This document shows, one piece after another, positions 1 through 11,117 of a DNA stretch of 64,000 nt. This DNA is from Nereocystis luetkeana. Its lineage: Eukaryota; Sar; Phaeophyceae; Laminariales; Laminariaceae. Below the pieces are notes generated by a model. It saw nothing but the letters and a program-made list of their open reading frames with translations. It had not been told where the DNA came from and searched no databases. Each line of letters begins with the position of its first letter. Position 1 is the first letter of the stretch. The stretch lies in contig JARUPZ010000002.1 of assembly GCA_031213475.1 (NCBI GenBank), positions 17,166,079 through 17,230,078 of the forward strand, read 5' to 3'. Made by a program: the position numbers and the translations under genes.

Positions 1-49
1 ATATAATATATATGCGCAGTATAACCTGTCTGTCTATATGCTATACACA

Positions 50-459
50 TACCACAAACTGCTGATGATGCGGCGCGTTGTGCCTTGAGGTTGTGTGCGA
101 GTGTTTTTTTTTGTGTTTGCTTGGTATATTTCCATTCGATATTAGTTACTCTTCTTTTTCTTTTTCGACTTGTCTACCTTGTTTTTGTTTTCTCTTTGAT
201 TGTTTCTTTTCGTTTCACTATTTCATAGATTGCGTATGTCGTGCCTGTCGTATCTAGTATGATGACATGGCTTTTTGCATTGCCCACTGCAGTTCACACT
301 GCACACGTGGCAACGTAGTATCTCTGTGGCGTAGCTTTGTGACCACAGAACTTGTATCTCTTCTAGGATGGAAGAATCGGCACGGACACTGGTTGTGCTG
401 GATGTCGACGGGTAGAAAAAACGGTTTAATGTGAAGAACACACACACACACACTCTATT
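50..459 (+). mobile_element. 5'-truncated LINE copy (3' tail only)
   Basis: This stretch matches the 3' untranslated tail of the full-length LINE at 800-5605 and ends in the same (AC)n run. Only the tail is present, as expected from 5'-truncated target-primed insertion. It sits head-to-tail upstream of the full-length copy. Confidence 0.75.
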
Positions 460-529
460 CGTATCTGGTGGTATGGTTACTTTAAATTTTGCTCGTTCTG
501 TATTGCAATTTGTCTGTTGTTGTGAAGGT

Positions 530-592
530 GTTACCTACTAAGCTATAGGGGTAAAAGATCGATCAATTACACAGCCCAGGGTAATTAATCCA
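530..592 (-). mobile_element. tRNA-like SINE head fragment (family S3)
   Basis: The minus strand reads a pol III A-box-like segment (TAGCTTAGTAGG) followed by the AACACCTTCAC block. It is the same head seen in the 31.7-32.5 kb composite element and at 15.0 and 17.3 kb. There is no B box here, so it is a fragment. Confidence 0.55.
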
Positions 593-611
593 TGTAAGAC
601 TGTCACATGTC

Positions 612-800
612 ACATCTCCTGCGGGGGGGGGGGGGCACCACCTTTTTCTTTTGTCTATTTTTTACTCTTCTCTTTCGATATACCAGGTATATATTTTTGT
701 TTCTTTCGTTTTCTCTCTTAGAATTTCTAATAATAGAATAATAGCTGTATGACGTGCCTGTCGTGCCCGGTACGGTGGGAATTGCATTGCTTAGTCTGCT
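612..800 (+). mobile_element. Diverged LINE 3' tail remnant
   Basis: The stretch contains a G-run, a T-rich block and a segment beginning GACGTGCCTGTCGTGC, in the order found in the LINE tail. It is more diverged than the other copies and runs directly into the 5' part of the full-length LINE. Confidence 0.5.
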
Positions 801-3800
801 TACTGCTACCTGCCTGCTTCGGCCTGCCCCGTCCTTGGGGTGGGCCGAGGAAGTCTGCCAGGACCTGCAGCGGTCTAGCGACAGTCACACGAACATCGAG
901 CTTCGGACTACGTAGGTAGGGAACCTTGCGCGGTCCGGCTGGTGGCCTGCTCGCTTTAAGGACCGCGTGGGGTGGTGGTGATGTTTTTTCTTCTTAACCC
1001 CGACGCCGAGGAGTTCATCCCTCAGGCGGGACGGGTACATCACCACAGCAGAGAGCGCTACGTGGGCAGCCGGTGGAGTGGAGAGGCTGGCCACAGCGTG
1101 GGTATGCATGCACGACAGGAAGGATGGGATTGTCGGCGTGGGTTGGGACGGCTGCACCCAGCCAACGGGAACCAAGGCGCGTACCGGGCTACGAAACGGA
1201 GAGCCACTTTCGCCATAGCGAAAAAAAAGAAACAAAAAAAGAAAAAAAGAAGGCGGGGACGAGCCTCACGTCGGCTGGCAAAGAAAGCAGCACGCGAGGC
1301 TCGTAAGAGACAGAAGGAGGCACTTGTGACGGTAGCGACCTACAATGTGCGCACCCTGGCTGTAAAGGGGAAGAACGGGTACGGACATGACGAGCGGGTA
1401 CTGGCGAAGGGACGGCAACTCGGCTGTGACTTCATTGGCCTGCAAGAAACTCGGAGGTCCGGCAGCACGACGTTCCGTGCGGCAGGGTATCGTGTTTTCT
1501 GTTCAGGACAGGAAACAACAGCCACCAGGCAAGGGCTGTACGGAGTAGGCCTAGCTGTCAAGGAATCGTTGTGCAGTAAGTCTGTGTATACTCATCAGTT
1601 CGTTGACGAGCGGCTAATGTCTATGCGCTTTGAGCTGGCTGGCAAATGCGAGGCAGTCAATTTCGTCGTTGCGTATGCTCCAACTGATTGTACCAAGGAC
1701 GCCGAACTGAAAGGTATCTTCTGGCAGAAGCTGGAGTACTTGGTGAAAAAAATCCCGACGAAAGAGTGTCTGTTTGTACTGATGGATGCCAACGCGCGAA
1801 CTGGACAGAGGAAGGAAGGGTGCGGTGATGATGAAAGCAGAGTGCTGGGAGCGTATGGACGTGATGTTCGTAACGATAATGGCAGACGGCTCCTGTCGTT
1901 CGCCACCAATTGCAAGTTGGCTCTCACCAACACGTTTTTCAGCACGCGCAAGGGTGGGATATCGCATACTTACAACGGCACCGGCCCGAATGACCGTAAG
2001 CGGATTGACTACATCCTAACCCGTCAAGTCCATCGACCTAGAGTACAAGATGCGAAAGTCGTCCCACAGCCTCCTGCCCCAGCTAAGGCTGACTCAGACC
2101 ACAACATCTTGTATATTAAAGTCCGACTCGGTGGTCGTTTTGCGCCCAACAGACAAATACGTAGACCGACGAAACGCCGAGAGTTCGACAGGCAGCTTTT
2201 TATGTCCGATGGAAATTGTCGTGAACGAGTAGTCTCCAGGATCATCTCCACTCTCAACCAGCCTATCCAGCCCCGTAATACGTCTGGTATGGTTGAGATT
2301 TTCACTGCGGCTGTTATTGATGCGGTCGAAAAAGAGGTACCACCCCCTGCACGTCGCCACCGCAGACATGGATGGTGTGAGTCTGCCGAAACCTTGGCCG
2401 CATTCATGCCAGCATGGACAGCGAGGGAGGATGCACGACAATTCTTGCGTGCCCACCCCCGGGACAGAACCGCGTGGAAGACCCTGAGATCTGCGTGTGC
2501 GAACCTGCAGAAGGTGATTGCCGCAGGACTGCATGCGTACTTCGAAGCGTACCTTGCCGAAACCGAACGACTCCTAGCGAACAACGACCAAAGAGGCTTT
2601 TACAAGCACCTTAAGAGTACGGTAGGATTGGAAGGGACTAAAGCGAGGAGCGAACAGTTCATTAGGGACGAGGATGGCACGATCCTACGGGATAAGGTGC
2701 GAATTCGTGAACGATGGGCGGGGTTTTATCACAAACTCTTGAACACGAAGTCGCTGAAACTCGATCCCACGATCATCGACCTCTTGCCACCGCGACCGCC
2801 TAAACTGTCGCTTGAAGATGAACCATCCATAGACGAGATGACCGAAGCACTGAAGGGGATGTCGAATTGGAAAGCTGTCGGGCCAGATGGTCTCCCGGTC
2901 GAACTCCTAAAAATCGACCACCCGGCATTCGCCCAGCGCTTTCACAACATCCTTGTCAATGTTTGGTTAACAGGAGAAGTCCCTCAGCAATGGAAAGATG
3001 CGATCATCAAGGTCCTTCACAAAAAGAAGGATCGAACTGACTGCAACAACTATAGAGGGATCTCGCTTGTTGCCCACGCAGGCAAAGTGTTGTTGAAAAT
3101 CGTCGCGTCCCGCCTCAGCAACTACTGCGAGACCGAGGAACTACTCCCCGAGGAACAGTGCGGCTTCCGCCCCGCACGATCAACGATTGATATGTTGTTC
3201 GTCGTGCGCCGGCTGCAAGAGCTCGGACGACAGAGGAAAATCCCCTTATACGTGTGCTTCATCGATCTGCAAAAAGCGTACGACTCTGTCGACCGAGAGC
3301 TGTTATGGAAGGTACTCACACGCTTTGGCGTACCAACCAAGATGCTGAGAATTATCCGTAATTTCCACGATGGCATGCGGGCTCGCGTGCGTACTGATGA
3401 CGGCGAGCTCTCGGAATGGTTTGATGTCACGCAGGGGCTGCGGCAAGGCTGTGTACTGTCACCGTTACTGTTCAACGTGTTCTTCGCTGCTGCGTTACAC
3501 GTCGTACTAGTACGCTTCAGCCAAGACGAAGCCATTGTAAGGGATTTGGTCCAACTCTTGGAAGCTGGAGTAGTTCGAACAGGGAAGGAGGAGCCATTGG
3601 CGTGCGTGCGAAGGTCTGTATGGGGCATGTTGTACGCCGACGATGCAGGAATTGTCTCGAAGTCGGCTGAAGGGCTCGCAAAAATGATGACAGTCATCGT
3701 GACTGTCTTCGAAGCAGCAGGCCTCACGGTGTCGGAAAAGAAGACTGAGACAATGGTCCTACAAACACCAGACCGGACAACCCTCGCACCACCGCTCGTC

Positions 3801-4792
3801 ATCGAAGCGGCAGGTCAGAGGTATAAGCAGACGACCCAGTTCTTATACCTAGGCGGCGTTATCCACGAAAACGCTGACCTCTCGCTCGAAATCGACCGAC
3901 GGATCCGCCTCATGCGAGCATGCTTCAAACGGTTCGGCCCGGAGTTGTATGATAGGACGACCGCCCCCCTTAGCCTTAAAGTCCGAATGCTGAAGGCCGA
4001 GGTGATTGAGACCCTGCTGTACGGGTGTGTGACGTGGACCCTCAGAGCGGAACACTTTGCCAAGCTTCGAACGGCTCACCACCAAGTCCTGTTGCGAGTC
4101 ATTGGCTTCCAGCGCCGACTTCGTACTGACCATGCCACCCTCTCGTACGCGAAGGCCCTCAAGATGACACGTTGCGAGAGCATCGAAACGACCATTCGCA
4201 AACGGCGGCTCTTCTTTGCGGGGGGCGTGGCACGGCAAAGCAAGGAGCGATTACCCAATCGGGTAATGCTCGGGACGATAGCTGGTGGGGAGAACCCGAG
4301 ACCAGGCGGACAGTGTAAGACTTGGCATAGATGCATAGTCGAAGACCTTAGGGAGTTCCGAGCCACCGAAGGGTCAACGGAAGTTGCCCCCTTGGTGTTT
4401 GGAGTTGAGACCGCGTTGTGGTCCACAGCAGCCAAAAAGGCGGGGAAGTGGTACCGGGGGATCCTTGAAGCAGCCGAACGGTTCATGGTGAGGTGGCACG
4501 AGGCTGAGGCTGAGATGAGTAGACAGCGCCGCGCATCCGCCGTGGATGGTGCCCAAAGGAACGGGGGGGGAGGGGGCAACAGGAGAAGTGGCATAAAGCC
4601 CGACCGAGTGAATGCGGAGAGGGGGGGGAACAGGAGGGGTAGAAGGGAAACGGCGGTAGACGAAAGTAGGAAGGAGATGGCAGACAGGGTAGCAAGGCAC
4701 CAAGTCGACTAGGAAGTAGAATATGACCATACTACTAGTGCTACCAACTGGTGCAGCTGGCTCGAACGTGGTCTTCCCTTGTCTTCTCTTTT

Positions 4793-4830
<38 letters not shown>

Positions 4831-5605
4831 CTCTCTTGCGCTGACTCTCCGTGATTTTCATTTCATTTTTTCTCTTCCTCTTCCTTTTCTGATTGATAAG
4901 CCGTACTCAAGGAGCCGTGTGGCGTGGTTGGAAGACGAACCTGCTCTGCTCGGCTCGTATTGTCTGACGCCAAGGGGCTGGGCATAGTTGACGAACGCAG
5001 GGCGGAGACGGCAGTCTGGGTAGCAAGGTACCAGGCGGATTAGCAGGGAGAACCTGGCTATACTACTCGTACCACAAGCTGCTGCCGCCACCTAGAAGGT
5101 GCTTTGGGCTTTGGTCTGCCTGTTATTTCCCCTTTGTTATTTTTCCTTGTTACTTTCTCCTTGGTTCTTTGTCTTACTCTGTTCACAAGCAGTGGTGTCT
5201 TTTGTTATTTCTTCTTTTTTCCAGCTCGTTCTTTTTCAAGTGTAGGCCACCTCGCCTGCGGGGGGGGGGGCACGACAGATTGTTTCTCTTAGATTTTGCT
5301 TTCATTTTTCTTCTTTTTCTTTTTCGACTTGTCTACCTTGTTTTGTTTTCTCTTTGATTGTTTCTTTTCGTTTCACTATTTCATAGATTGCGTATGTCGT
5401 GCCTGTCGTATCTAGTATGATGACATGGCTTTGCATTGCCCACTGCAGTTCACACTGCACACGTGGCAACGTAGTATCTCTGTGGCGTAGCTTTGTGACC
5501 ACAGAACTTGTATCTCTTCTAGGATGGAAGAATCGGCACGGACACTGGTTGTGCTGGATGTCGACGGGTAGAAAGAACGGTTTAATGTGAAGAACACACA
5601 CACAC
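800..5605 (+). mobile_element. Full-length non-LTR retrotransposon (LINE)
   Basis: The element has a short 5' leader, one long ORF (981-4712) and a 0.9-kb 3' tail. The tail includes a T-run of about 33 bases near 4797-4830, a T-rich segment, a G-run near 5262-5271, and ends in (AC)n at about 5594-5609. At least ten other copies of the tail in this window end in the same (AC)n, so this microsatellite is the 3' terminus rather than poly(A). The 5' boundary is uncertain because the upstream sequence is itself LINE tail. Confidence 0.85.
981..4712 (+). CDS. LINE endonuclease/reverse transcriptase polyprotein
   Basis: The intact ORF starts at the first ATG (981); three upstream GTG codons are also in frame. 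Residues about 80-115 are a Lys/Arg-rich stretch likely to bind nucleic acid. An apurinic-like endonuclease/exonuclease/phosphatase domain follows (about 115-380): the Asn of TYNVRT (~119), the Glu of LQETR (~155), DAN (~268), the DYIL block (~345) and the terminal SDHN (~372). The reverse transcriptase covers about 600-960, with NNYRGISL, the first catalytic Asp in FIDLQKAYDS (~760), GLRQGCVLSPLL (~820) and the YADD box (~885). The C-terminus is basic. No RNase H domain and no separate ORF1 were seen. The protein would nick target DNA and prime reverse transcription there. The absence of stops or frameshifts suggests recent activity. I cannot place the clade with certainty. Confidence 0.95.
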   Translation: MFFLLNPDAEEFIPQAGRVHHHSRERYVGSRWSGEAGHSVGMHARQEGWDCRRGLGRLHPANGNQGAYRATKRRATFAIAKKKKQKKKKRRRGRASRRLAKKAAREARKRQKEALVTVATYNVRTLAVKGKNGYGHDERVLAKGRQLGCDFIGLQETRRSGSTTFRAAGYRVFCSGQETTATRQGLYGVGLAVKESLCSKSVYTHQFVDERLMSMRFELAGKCEAVNFVVAYAPTDCTKDAELKGIFWQKLEYLVKKIPTKECLFVLMDANARTGQRKEGCGDDESRVLGAYGRDVRNDNGRRLLSFATNCKLALTNTFFSTRKGGISHTYNGTGPNDRKRIDYILTRQVHRPRVQDAKVVPQPPAPAKADSDHNILYIKVRLGGRFAPNRQIRRPTKRREFDRQLFMSDGNCRERVVSRIISTLNQPIQPRNTSGMVEIFTAAVIDAVEKEVPPPARRHRRHGWCESAETLAAFMPAWTAREDARQFLRAHPRDRTAWKTLRSACANLQKVIAAGLHAYFEAYLAETERLLANNDQRGFYKHLKSTVGLEGTKARSEQFIRDEDGTILRDKVRIRERWAGFYHKLLNTKSLKLDPTIIDLLPPRPPKLSLEDEPSIDEMTEALKGMSNWKAVGPDGLPVELLKIDHPAFAQRFHNILVNVWLTGEVPQQWKDAIIKVLHKKKDRTDCNNYRGISLVAHAGKVLLKIVASRLSNYCETEELLPEEQCGFRPARSTIDMLFVVRRLQELGRQRKIPLYVCFIDLQKAYDSVDRELLWKVLTRFGVPTKMLRIIRNFHDGMRARVRTDDGELSEWFDVTQGLRQGCVLSPLLFNVFFAAALHVVLVRFSQDEAIVRDLVQLLEAGVVRTGKEEPLACVRRSVWGMLYADDAGIVSKSAEGLAKMMTVIVTVFEAAGLTVSEKKTETMVLQTPDRTTLAPPLVIEAAGQRYKQTTQFLYLGGVIHENADLSLEIDRRIRLMRACFKRFGPELYDRTTAPLSLKVRMLKAEVIETLLYGCVTWTLRAEHFAKLRTAHHQVLLRVIGFQRRLRTDHATLSYAKALKMTRCESIETTIRKRRLFFAGGVARQSKERLPNRVMLGTIAGGENPRPGGQCKTWHRCIVEDLREFRATEGSTEVAPLVFGVETALWSTAAKKAGKWYRGILEAAERFMVRWHEAEAEMSRQRRASAVDGAQRNGGGGGNRRSGIKPDRVNAERGGNRRGRRETAVDESRKEMADRVARHQVD

Positions 5606-5614
5606 ACACTGCAC

Positions 5615-5734
5615 TATTATGGGGGATCATAGTTAACAGGACCAAATATTGTTAGTAAAAATGGTTAAATATATAGGTTTTCATGTATTTATACCATAGG
5701 TCCTACCAGGTATTAACTATGGTCTCCCGTAATA
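5615..5734 (+). mobile_element. MITE family M1, copy a
   Basis: M1 is a family of about 110 bp with inverted ends TTACGGGGGACCATAGTTAA, flanked by TA, and a conserved core including AGGACCAAATATTGTTAG. This copy lies just after the LINE (AC)n end and carries an extra CCAGGTA at 5706-5712 that other copies lack. Confidence 0.85.
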
Positions 5735-5841
5735 ACAACATCTATCTGCTGCTGATTTACGGAAGGATATTCGGTTTATATGGGAACAGCATCATCTATC
5801 TACGCCATATATATATATATATATATATTGCTCATCCCATT

Positions 5842-6075
5842 TATTATCTTCGCCCATCTTCTTCTCTCTCTCTCCTTCCAACTCGTAACTCAGATCCGGG
5901 GTCGCATAGCAGGCTCTTCCCCCCCCTTCCCGCTGCGGTACGTGCCTTCATTTTTATCGCGAGAAGATTTCAGCCTTTTCTTCCCTCGTCGACTTGCATC
6001 GAATTGTGCCTACCCTCGCTGCAAGGCGCTCTCAACAATTGAATCCTTTTTTTATTTTTATTTTGCAAATAAAGT
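5842..6075 (-). mobile_element. tRNA-derived SINE family S1, 5'-truncated
   Basis: The sequence is nearly identical to the body of the complete SINE at 34180-34530, including the block ending AATAAAGTCAAT, but the tRNA-like head is missing. A (TA)n run lies on its 3' side. Confidence 0.75.
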
Positions 6076-6228
6076 CAATTGTACGATGGGAATGGCAGGC
6101 TTACTGCACTAACAACTAACTACTGCTGCTGATTTACGGAAGGATACTCGGTTTATATGGGGACAGCATCATCTATCTACGCTATATTGTCGGAAGGCTA
6201 GTATAATAATATGGCGTGGGGACGGAGC

Positions 6229-6440
6229 TTGGATGCATCTTAGGAGAACGAAGTGAGAAGGAAGAAGCAAGGACAGAGAATGGAGTAGACAAGCCGAAAG
6301 TTGGCACAGAAGGGAGGTAGACTTGGTGCATATATATGGGTTTCCTTTTGTTTCCGAGGTTTTCTTCTTTCTGGAAAGTTATGACTGATCAATGTTGAAG
6401 ATCATGCTGCATATTGTCGGATGGCAAGGGAAATAATAAT
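6229..6440 (+). repeat. AAT-tailed repeat, copy 1
   Basis: The family has a conserved 3' block (CCGAGGTTTTCTTC ... CACATTGTCGGATGGCA) followed by (AAT)n. Copies also lie at about 9985, 12780, 19703 and 23815, with a partial one at 23700. The constant 3' end with a variable AAT tail suggests retroposition. No coding part is visible. Confidence 0.7.
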
Positions 6441-6480
6441 AAGAATGAAGCATCTTTGTGTCGTAGTTTTGTGACCACAG

Positions 6481-8398
6481 ACCGGACCCTCAGAGCGGAA
6501 CATTTTGCCAAGCTTCGAACGGCTCACCACCAAGTAAGTCCTGTTGCGAGTCATTGGCTTCCAGCGCCGACTTCGTACTGACCATGCCACCCCCTCGTAC
6601 GCGAAGGCCCTCAAGATGACACGTGCCGAGAGGATCGAAACGACCTTTCGTAAACGGCGGCTCTTCTTTGCGGGGGGCGTGGCACGGCAAAGCAAGGAGC
6701 GATTACCCAGTCGGGTATGTTCGGGACGATAGCTGGCGGGGAGAACCCGAGCCCAGGCGGACAGTGTAAGACTTGGCCTAGATGCATAGTCGAAGACCTT
6801 AGGGAGTTCCGAGCCACCGAATGGTCAACGGAAGTTGCCCCCTTGATGTTTGGAGTTGAGACCGCGTTGTGGTCCACTGCAGCCAAAAAGGCGGGGAAGT
6901 GGTACCGGGGGATCCTTCAAGCAGCCGAACGGCTCATCATGGTGAGGTGGCACGAGGCTGAGGCTGAGATGAGTAGGCAGCGCCGCGCATCCGCCGTGGA
7001 TGGTGTCCAAGGGAATGGGGGGGAGGGGGCAACAACAGGAGAAGTGGCAGAAAACCCGACCAAGGGAATGCGGAGAGGGGGGGGAACAGGAGGAGTAGAA
7101 GGGAATCTGCGGTAGACGAAAGTAGGAAGGAGATGGCAGACAGGGTAGCAAGGCACCAGGCCGACTAGGACGTAGAACATGACCATACTACTAGTGCCCC
7201 TAACTGGTGCAGCTGGTTCGAACGTGGTACACCCTTACAACATATTCGCCTGATTGAGAGCGAAGTATCTGATTGAGAGCGAGAGCCAAATAAATTGAAA
7301 TTTCGGGTCCAGACGCCTCTTGCCATTTCTTGGTAAGTAGGGGACGGGCTATTCCAAGAAGCGGCGCAAATTGAAGGTCTCGTCAGCAGCGTCGCGAGCA
7401 TATGCGTGTCATCGTCATCGGATGCTGCAGCTAGGAGCTAGACAAGTTGCTAGATTTCCCCAGATTGGCTATTCCTGCCTCAAACTGTTTCGCCTCGGGC
7501 GGTGGGCTCTACTGTAGCTTCTGCTCCCGGCTGTAGCTCCACAACGAGAGACTCCCACACGATGACCAGGGTAGCGGCTTGAAGCTACGGGCTAGCCCTT
7601 CAATTCAAGCTACACAGCAAGCTCCACCTCTCAGCGGTAGTCCGGCTACAGCGTATCGCGCAATATCGCTCTCAATCAGATACTACGCTCTCAATCAGGC
7701 GAATATGTTGTTCCTTGTCTTCTCTTTCTGTTTTGCTTTTTTCTTGCTTGCGCTGATTCTCCGTGATTTTCGTTTTATTTCTTTCTCTTCCTTTTTGGAT
7801 TGATAAACCGTATTGAAGGAGTCGTGTGACGTGGTTGGATGACGAACCTGCCCTGCCCGTTTCGTATTGTATGACGCCAAGGGGCTGGACATAGTTGACG
7901 AACGCAGGGCGGAGACGGCAGTCTGGGTAGCAAGGTACCAGGCGGATTAGCAGAGAGAACCTGGCTATATACTATACTCGTACCACAAACTGCTGCCGCC
8001 TTTTCCTGGGTGCTTTGGGCTTTGGTCTGCCTCTTATATTCCCTATGTCATTTTTTCTTCGGTTCTTTGTCTTACTCTGTTTACAAGCACAGTAATAGTG
8101 GTGTTTTTGTTATTTTTTTCTTTTTTTTCCAGCTCGTTCTTTTTCAAGTGTTGGCTACCTCGCCTGCGGGGGGGGGGGCACGACAGATTGTTTCTCCTAG
8201 CTTTCTTTCATTTTTTTTCTTCTTCTTTTTTGATTTGTCTAACTTGTTTTGGTTTTCTCTGTGATATTTTCCTTTCGTTTCTCTATTTCATATCATGTGT
8301 ATGTCGTGCCTGTCGTATCTAGTATGATGACATGGCATTGGATGTCGACGGGTAGAAAGAACGGTTTAATGTGAAGAACACACACACACACACACACA
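6481..8398 (+). pseudogene. 5'-truncated LINE copy with decayed ORF end
   Basis: The copy begins at the position equivalent to LINE base ~4035 and keeps the last ~220 codons, the 3' tail and the (AC)n end. A 4-base insertion near 6535 (AAGTAAGTCC against AAGTCC) and other indels break the frame. A 475-bp inverted-repeat element is inserted in the tail at 7237-7711. Confidence 0.88.
7237..7711. mobile_element. 475-bp inverted-repeat DNA element inserted in LINE tail
   Basis: Nearly perfect ~46-bp inverted ends start ACAACATATTCGCCTGATTG. Each end contains CTGATTGAGAGCG twice as a direct repeat. The uninterrupted LINE at ~4770-4780 defines the empty site. Flanking CCCTT and TCCTT could be a 5-bp target duplication with one mismatch. 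No ORF of note, so non-autonomous. Confidence 0.8.
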
Positions 8399-9540
8399 TT
8401 GCATTGCCCACTGTGCTGTGCTTACTGCGTACGTGGCAACGTAGTATCTCTGTGGCGTAGCTTTGTTACCACAGAACTTGAATCTCTTCTAAGATTGAAG
8501 AATCGGCACGGACTCTGGTTGTGCTGGATGTCGACGGGTAGAAAGAACGGTTTAATGTGAAGAACACACACACACGGACACTGGTTGTGCTGGGTCTCGA
8601 CGGATAGAAAGTGTTTTCGTTCTCTCGTTTTTTCTCTCTTTCATAGAATGTTTATGTCGTGCCACTATGATGACACACGGCATTGCATGGTCTATACTCT
8701 GCTTGTTGCATAACAATATTAATTGTTTGGTATGGTACCTCTGTGTCGTAGTTTTGTGACCACGGAGCTGGTATCTCTATACCAGGTACAGAGTACAGGG
8801 ATGAAGAATCGGCACGGACACTGTGGTTGTACTGGATGTCGACAGGTAGAAATAACGAGAGAACACACACCCACATGCAGCATTATAACGCCTATAATCT
8901 GTGGAGTGGTGCATGTCGCGGAACCCCAATAACAATCATACGAAAAAAAATGGACTGCAAATCGTACTGGATACGACACGCACGACAAACGAACAACATT
9001 CTAGCATGCGTCGAAAGAAAGAAGAAACTTCGCAAGAAAGGAAAACAAAGAAAAAAACCTCCTATATATTAGAGATGATACTTGTCAGTAATACTTGTCA
9101 GTAGCCATCATATTAGCTTTGTGACCACAGAACTTGTATCTCTTCTAGGGTTGGAGAATCGGCACGGACACTGGTTGTGCTGGATGTCGACGGGTAGAAA
9201 GAACGGTTTAATGTGAAGAACACACACACATATTCGTTATTCGATTACACTCACGTCATGTGGCGTGGTTGGATGACGAGAACCTGCTCTGCTCGTTTGG
9301 TATTGTCTGACGCCAAGGGGCTATAGGCATAGTTGACGAACGCAGGGCGGAGACGGCAGTCTGTGTGTGTGTGTTCTTCACATTGAACCGTTCTTTCTAC
9401 CCGTCGACACCCAGCACAACCAGTGTCCGTGCCGATTCTTCAATCCTAGAGGAGATAAAAGTTCTGTCACAAATCACAAAGCTACGCCACAGAGATACTA
9501 CGTTGCCACGTATGCAGTAAGCACAGCAGTGGGCATTTTT
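8399..9540. repeat. Cluster of LINE 3'-tail fragments
   Basis: Pieces of the LINE tail are joined here: plus-strand pieces at about 8399-8575, 8576-8640, 8641-8885, 9107-9232 and 9240-9365, and a minus-strand piece at 9366-9540. Each keeps the block with GGCACGGACACTGGTTGTGC, and several end in (AC)n. This fits repeated insertion into earlier tails. No gene seen. Confidence 0.7.
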
Positions 9541-9874
9541 TTTTTGTTTTTTTCAACATCACTTTTACTTTCCAGCCTTATTCGTGGGAGGTTTTACCCT
9601 TAACGAGCTTCTGGACAAGCCGTGGTCACAGGCGTCGACCCTTCTCCTCCCCGGTACGTGCCTTTATTTTCGTCGCGCATAGGGTTCAGCATTCCCACTG
9701 CTCGTCGATTTTCATTGAATATAGCTATAACTCACGCTCTCGCGCTTTCCGCTAATATTCAATTTCTTTTTTGGAGGAAAAAGCCACGAGCATGCACTCG
9801 GTGAGACTTGAACCCACGAGATTTATCTTGATGGTAGGCACGCGGACCACCTACCAAGCCACCGGGGACGCCGG
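9541..9874 (-). mobile_element. tRNA-derived SINE family S2, full length
   Basis: On the minus strand the element starts with a tRNA-like head of about 75 nt: A-box-like TGGCTTGGTAGG and B box GGTTCAAGTC. A ~260-bp body and an A-rich tail follow. A second full copy is at 18554-18890 and a partial one at 52065-52180. Confidence 0.8.
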
Positions 9875-9879
9875 CTTTG

Positions 9880-9965
9880 CAATGCCATAATGCCATGTCA
9901 TCATACTAGATACGACAGGCACGACATACACATTCCATGAAATAGAGAAACGAAAGGAAACAATA
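9880..9965 (-). mobile_element. LINE tail fragment
   Basis: A short minus-strand piece of the LINE tail (GACATGGCATTATGGCATTG block and the start of the T-rich part), beside the SINE head. Confidence 0.6.
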
Positions 9966-9984
9966 AAAGAGCTTAGGATTTAAG

Positions 9985-10190
9985 GATAGAACGTAATGAG
10001 AAGGAAGGAGCAAATAAATACACCAAAAAATAGAGTAGACCAGCCTAAAGTTGGCACAGAAGGGAGGTGTAGACTAGGTGCATGGGTTTCCTTTTGTTTC
10101 CGAGGTTTTCTTCTTCCGGGAAAGTTATGAGTGATCCATGTTGAAGATCATGCGGCACATTGTCGGATGGCAAAATAATGATAATAATAA
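9985..10190 (+). repeat. AAT-tailed repeat, copy 2
   Basis: Same family and orientation as 6229-6440, with the CACATTGTCGGATGGCA end and an imperfect ATAATAATAA tail. Confidence 0.7.
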
Positions 10191-10261
10191 AAGAGAGAAC
10201 AAAAACAAAGTAGACAAATCGAAAGAGAAAAAGAAGAAAAATGAAAGCAAAAACTAGAAGA

Positions 10262-10862
10262 ATTTGGGTAGCAAGGTACCAGGCGGATTAGCAGGGAGAA
10301 CCTGGGGCTATACTACTCGTACCACAAACTCCTGCCGCCACCTGGAGGGTGCTTTGGGCTTCGGTCTGCCTGTTATTTTCCCTTCGTTATTTTTTTCCTC
10401 GGTTCTTCGTCTTACTCTGTTTGCAAGAAGTGGTGTTTTTGTTATTTTTTTCTTTTTTCTTTTTTTTCCAGCTCGTTCTTTTTCAAGTGTTGGCCACCTC
10501 ACCTGCGGGGGGCGGGCACGACAGATTGTTTCTTTTAGTTTTTGCGTTCATTTTTTCTTTTTTCTCTTTCGATTTGTCTTCTTTGTTTCTGTTTTCTCTT
10601 TGATTGTTTCCTTTCGTTTCTCTATTTCATATCATGTGTACGTATGTCGTGCCTGTCGTATCTAGTATGATGACTTGGCATTATGGCATTGCATTGCCCA
10701 CTGCTGTGCTTACTGCTTACGTGGCAACGTAGTATCTCTGTGGCGTAGCTTTGTGACCACAGAACTTGTATCTCTTCTAGGATTGAAGAATCGGCACGGA
10801 CATTGGTTGTGCTGGATGTCGACGGGTAGAAAGAACGGTTTAATGTCAAGAACACACACACG
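10262..10862 (+). mobile_element. LINE 3' tail, ~600 bp
   Basis: Colinear with the full-length element from GGTAGCAAGGTACCAGGCGG to the AAGAACACACACAC end, with a short deletion in the T-rich part. No ORF portion. Confidence 0.8.
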
Positions 10863-11030
10863 TCATCACGTCATCTGGTACCCTGGTATACATTTACGCG
10901 TTCTATGAAGAGATACAACAGACAGTTTCAATAACTAAATTTCATGTTGGATCTACGAAAGAAAACACACACCACATCAGAAGAAGTAGTAATATAGTGT
11001 AAGCCCGCCGTATCGACACGTGTTGATCGT
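10863..11030. other. Unassigned repeat remnant
   Basis: The first ~70 bases are a copy of sequence also present at about 11395-11455. The two copies differ by the extra CCCTGGTA at 10881-10888. The rest shows nothing recognisable. Confidence 0.4.
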
Positions 11031-11042
11031 AATAATATACCT

Positions 11043-11117
11043 CTCTGTCCCATAATATATGCACTGGTTTTTGACGAATTGTTAAACCAAATATGGTTTT
11101 ATATTTAGGGACAGAGT
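11043..11117. mobile_element. Short MITE with CTCTGTCCC ends
   Basis: A 75-bp palindromic segment begins CTCTGTCCCATAATATATG and ends ATATTTAGGGACAGAG. The size and ends resemble small Tc1/mariner-type (Stowaway-like) MITEs; this is inference. Confidence 0.5.

Noticed and set aside
5800..5830. (TA)n as a replication origin or TATA promoter
   Set aside because: It is a short microsatellite next to a truncated SINE with no gene downstream.
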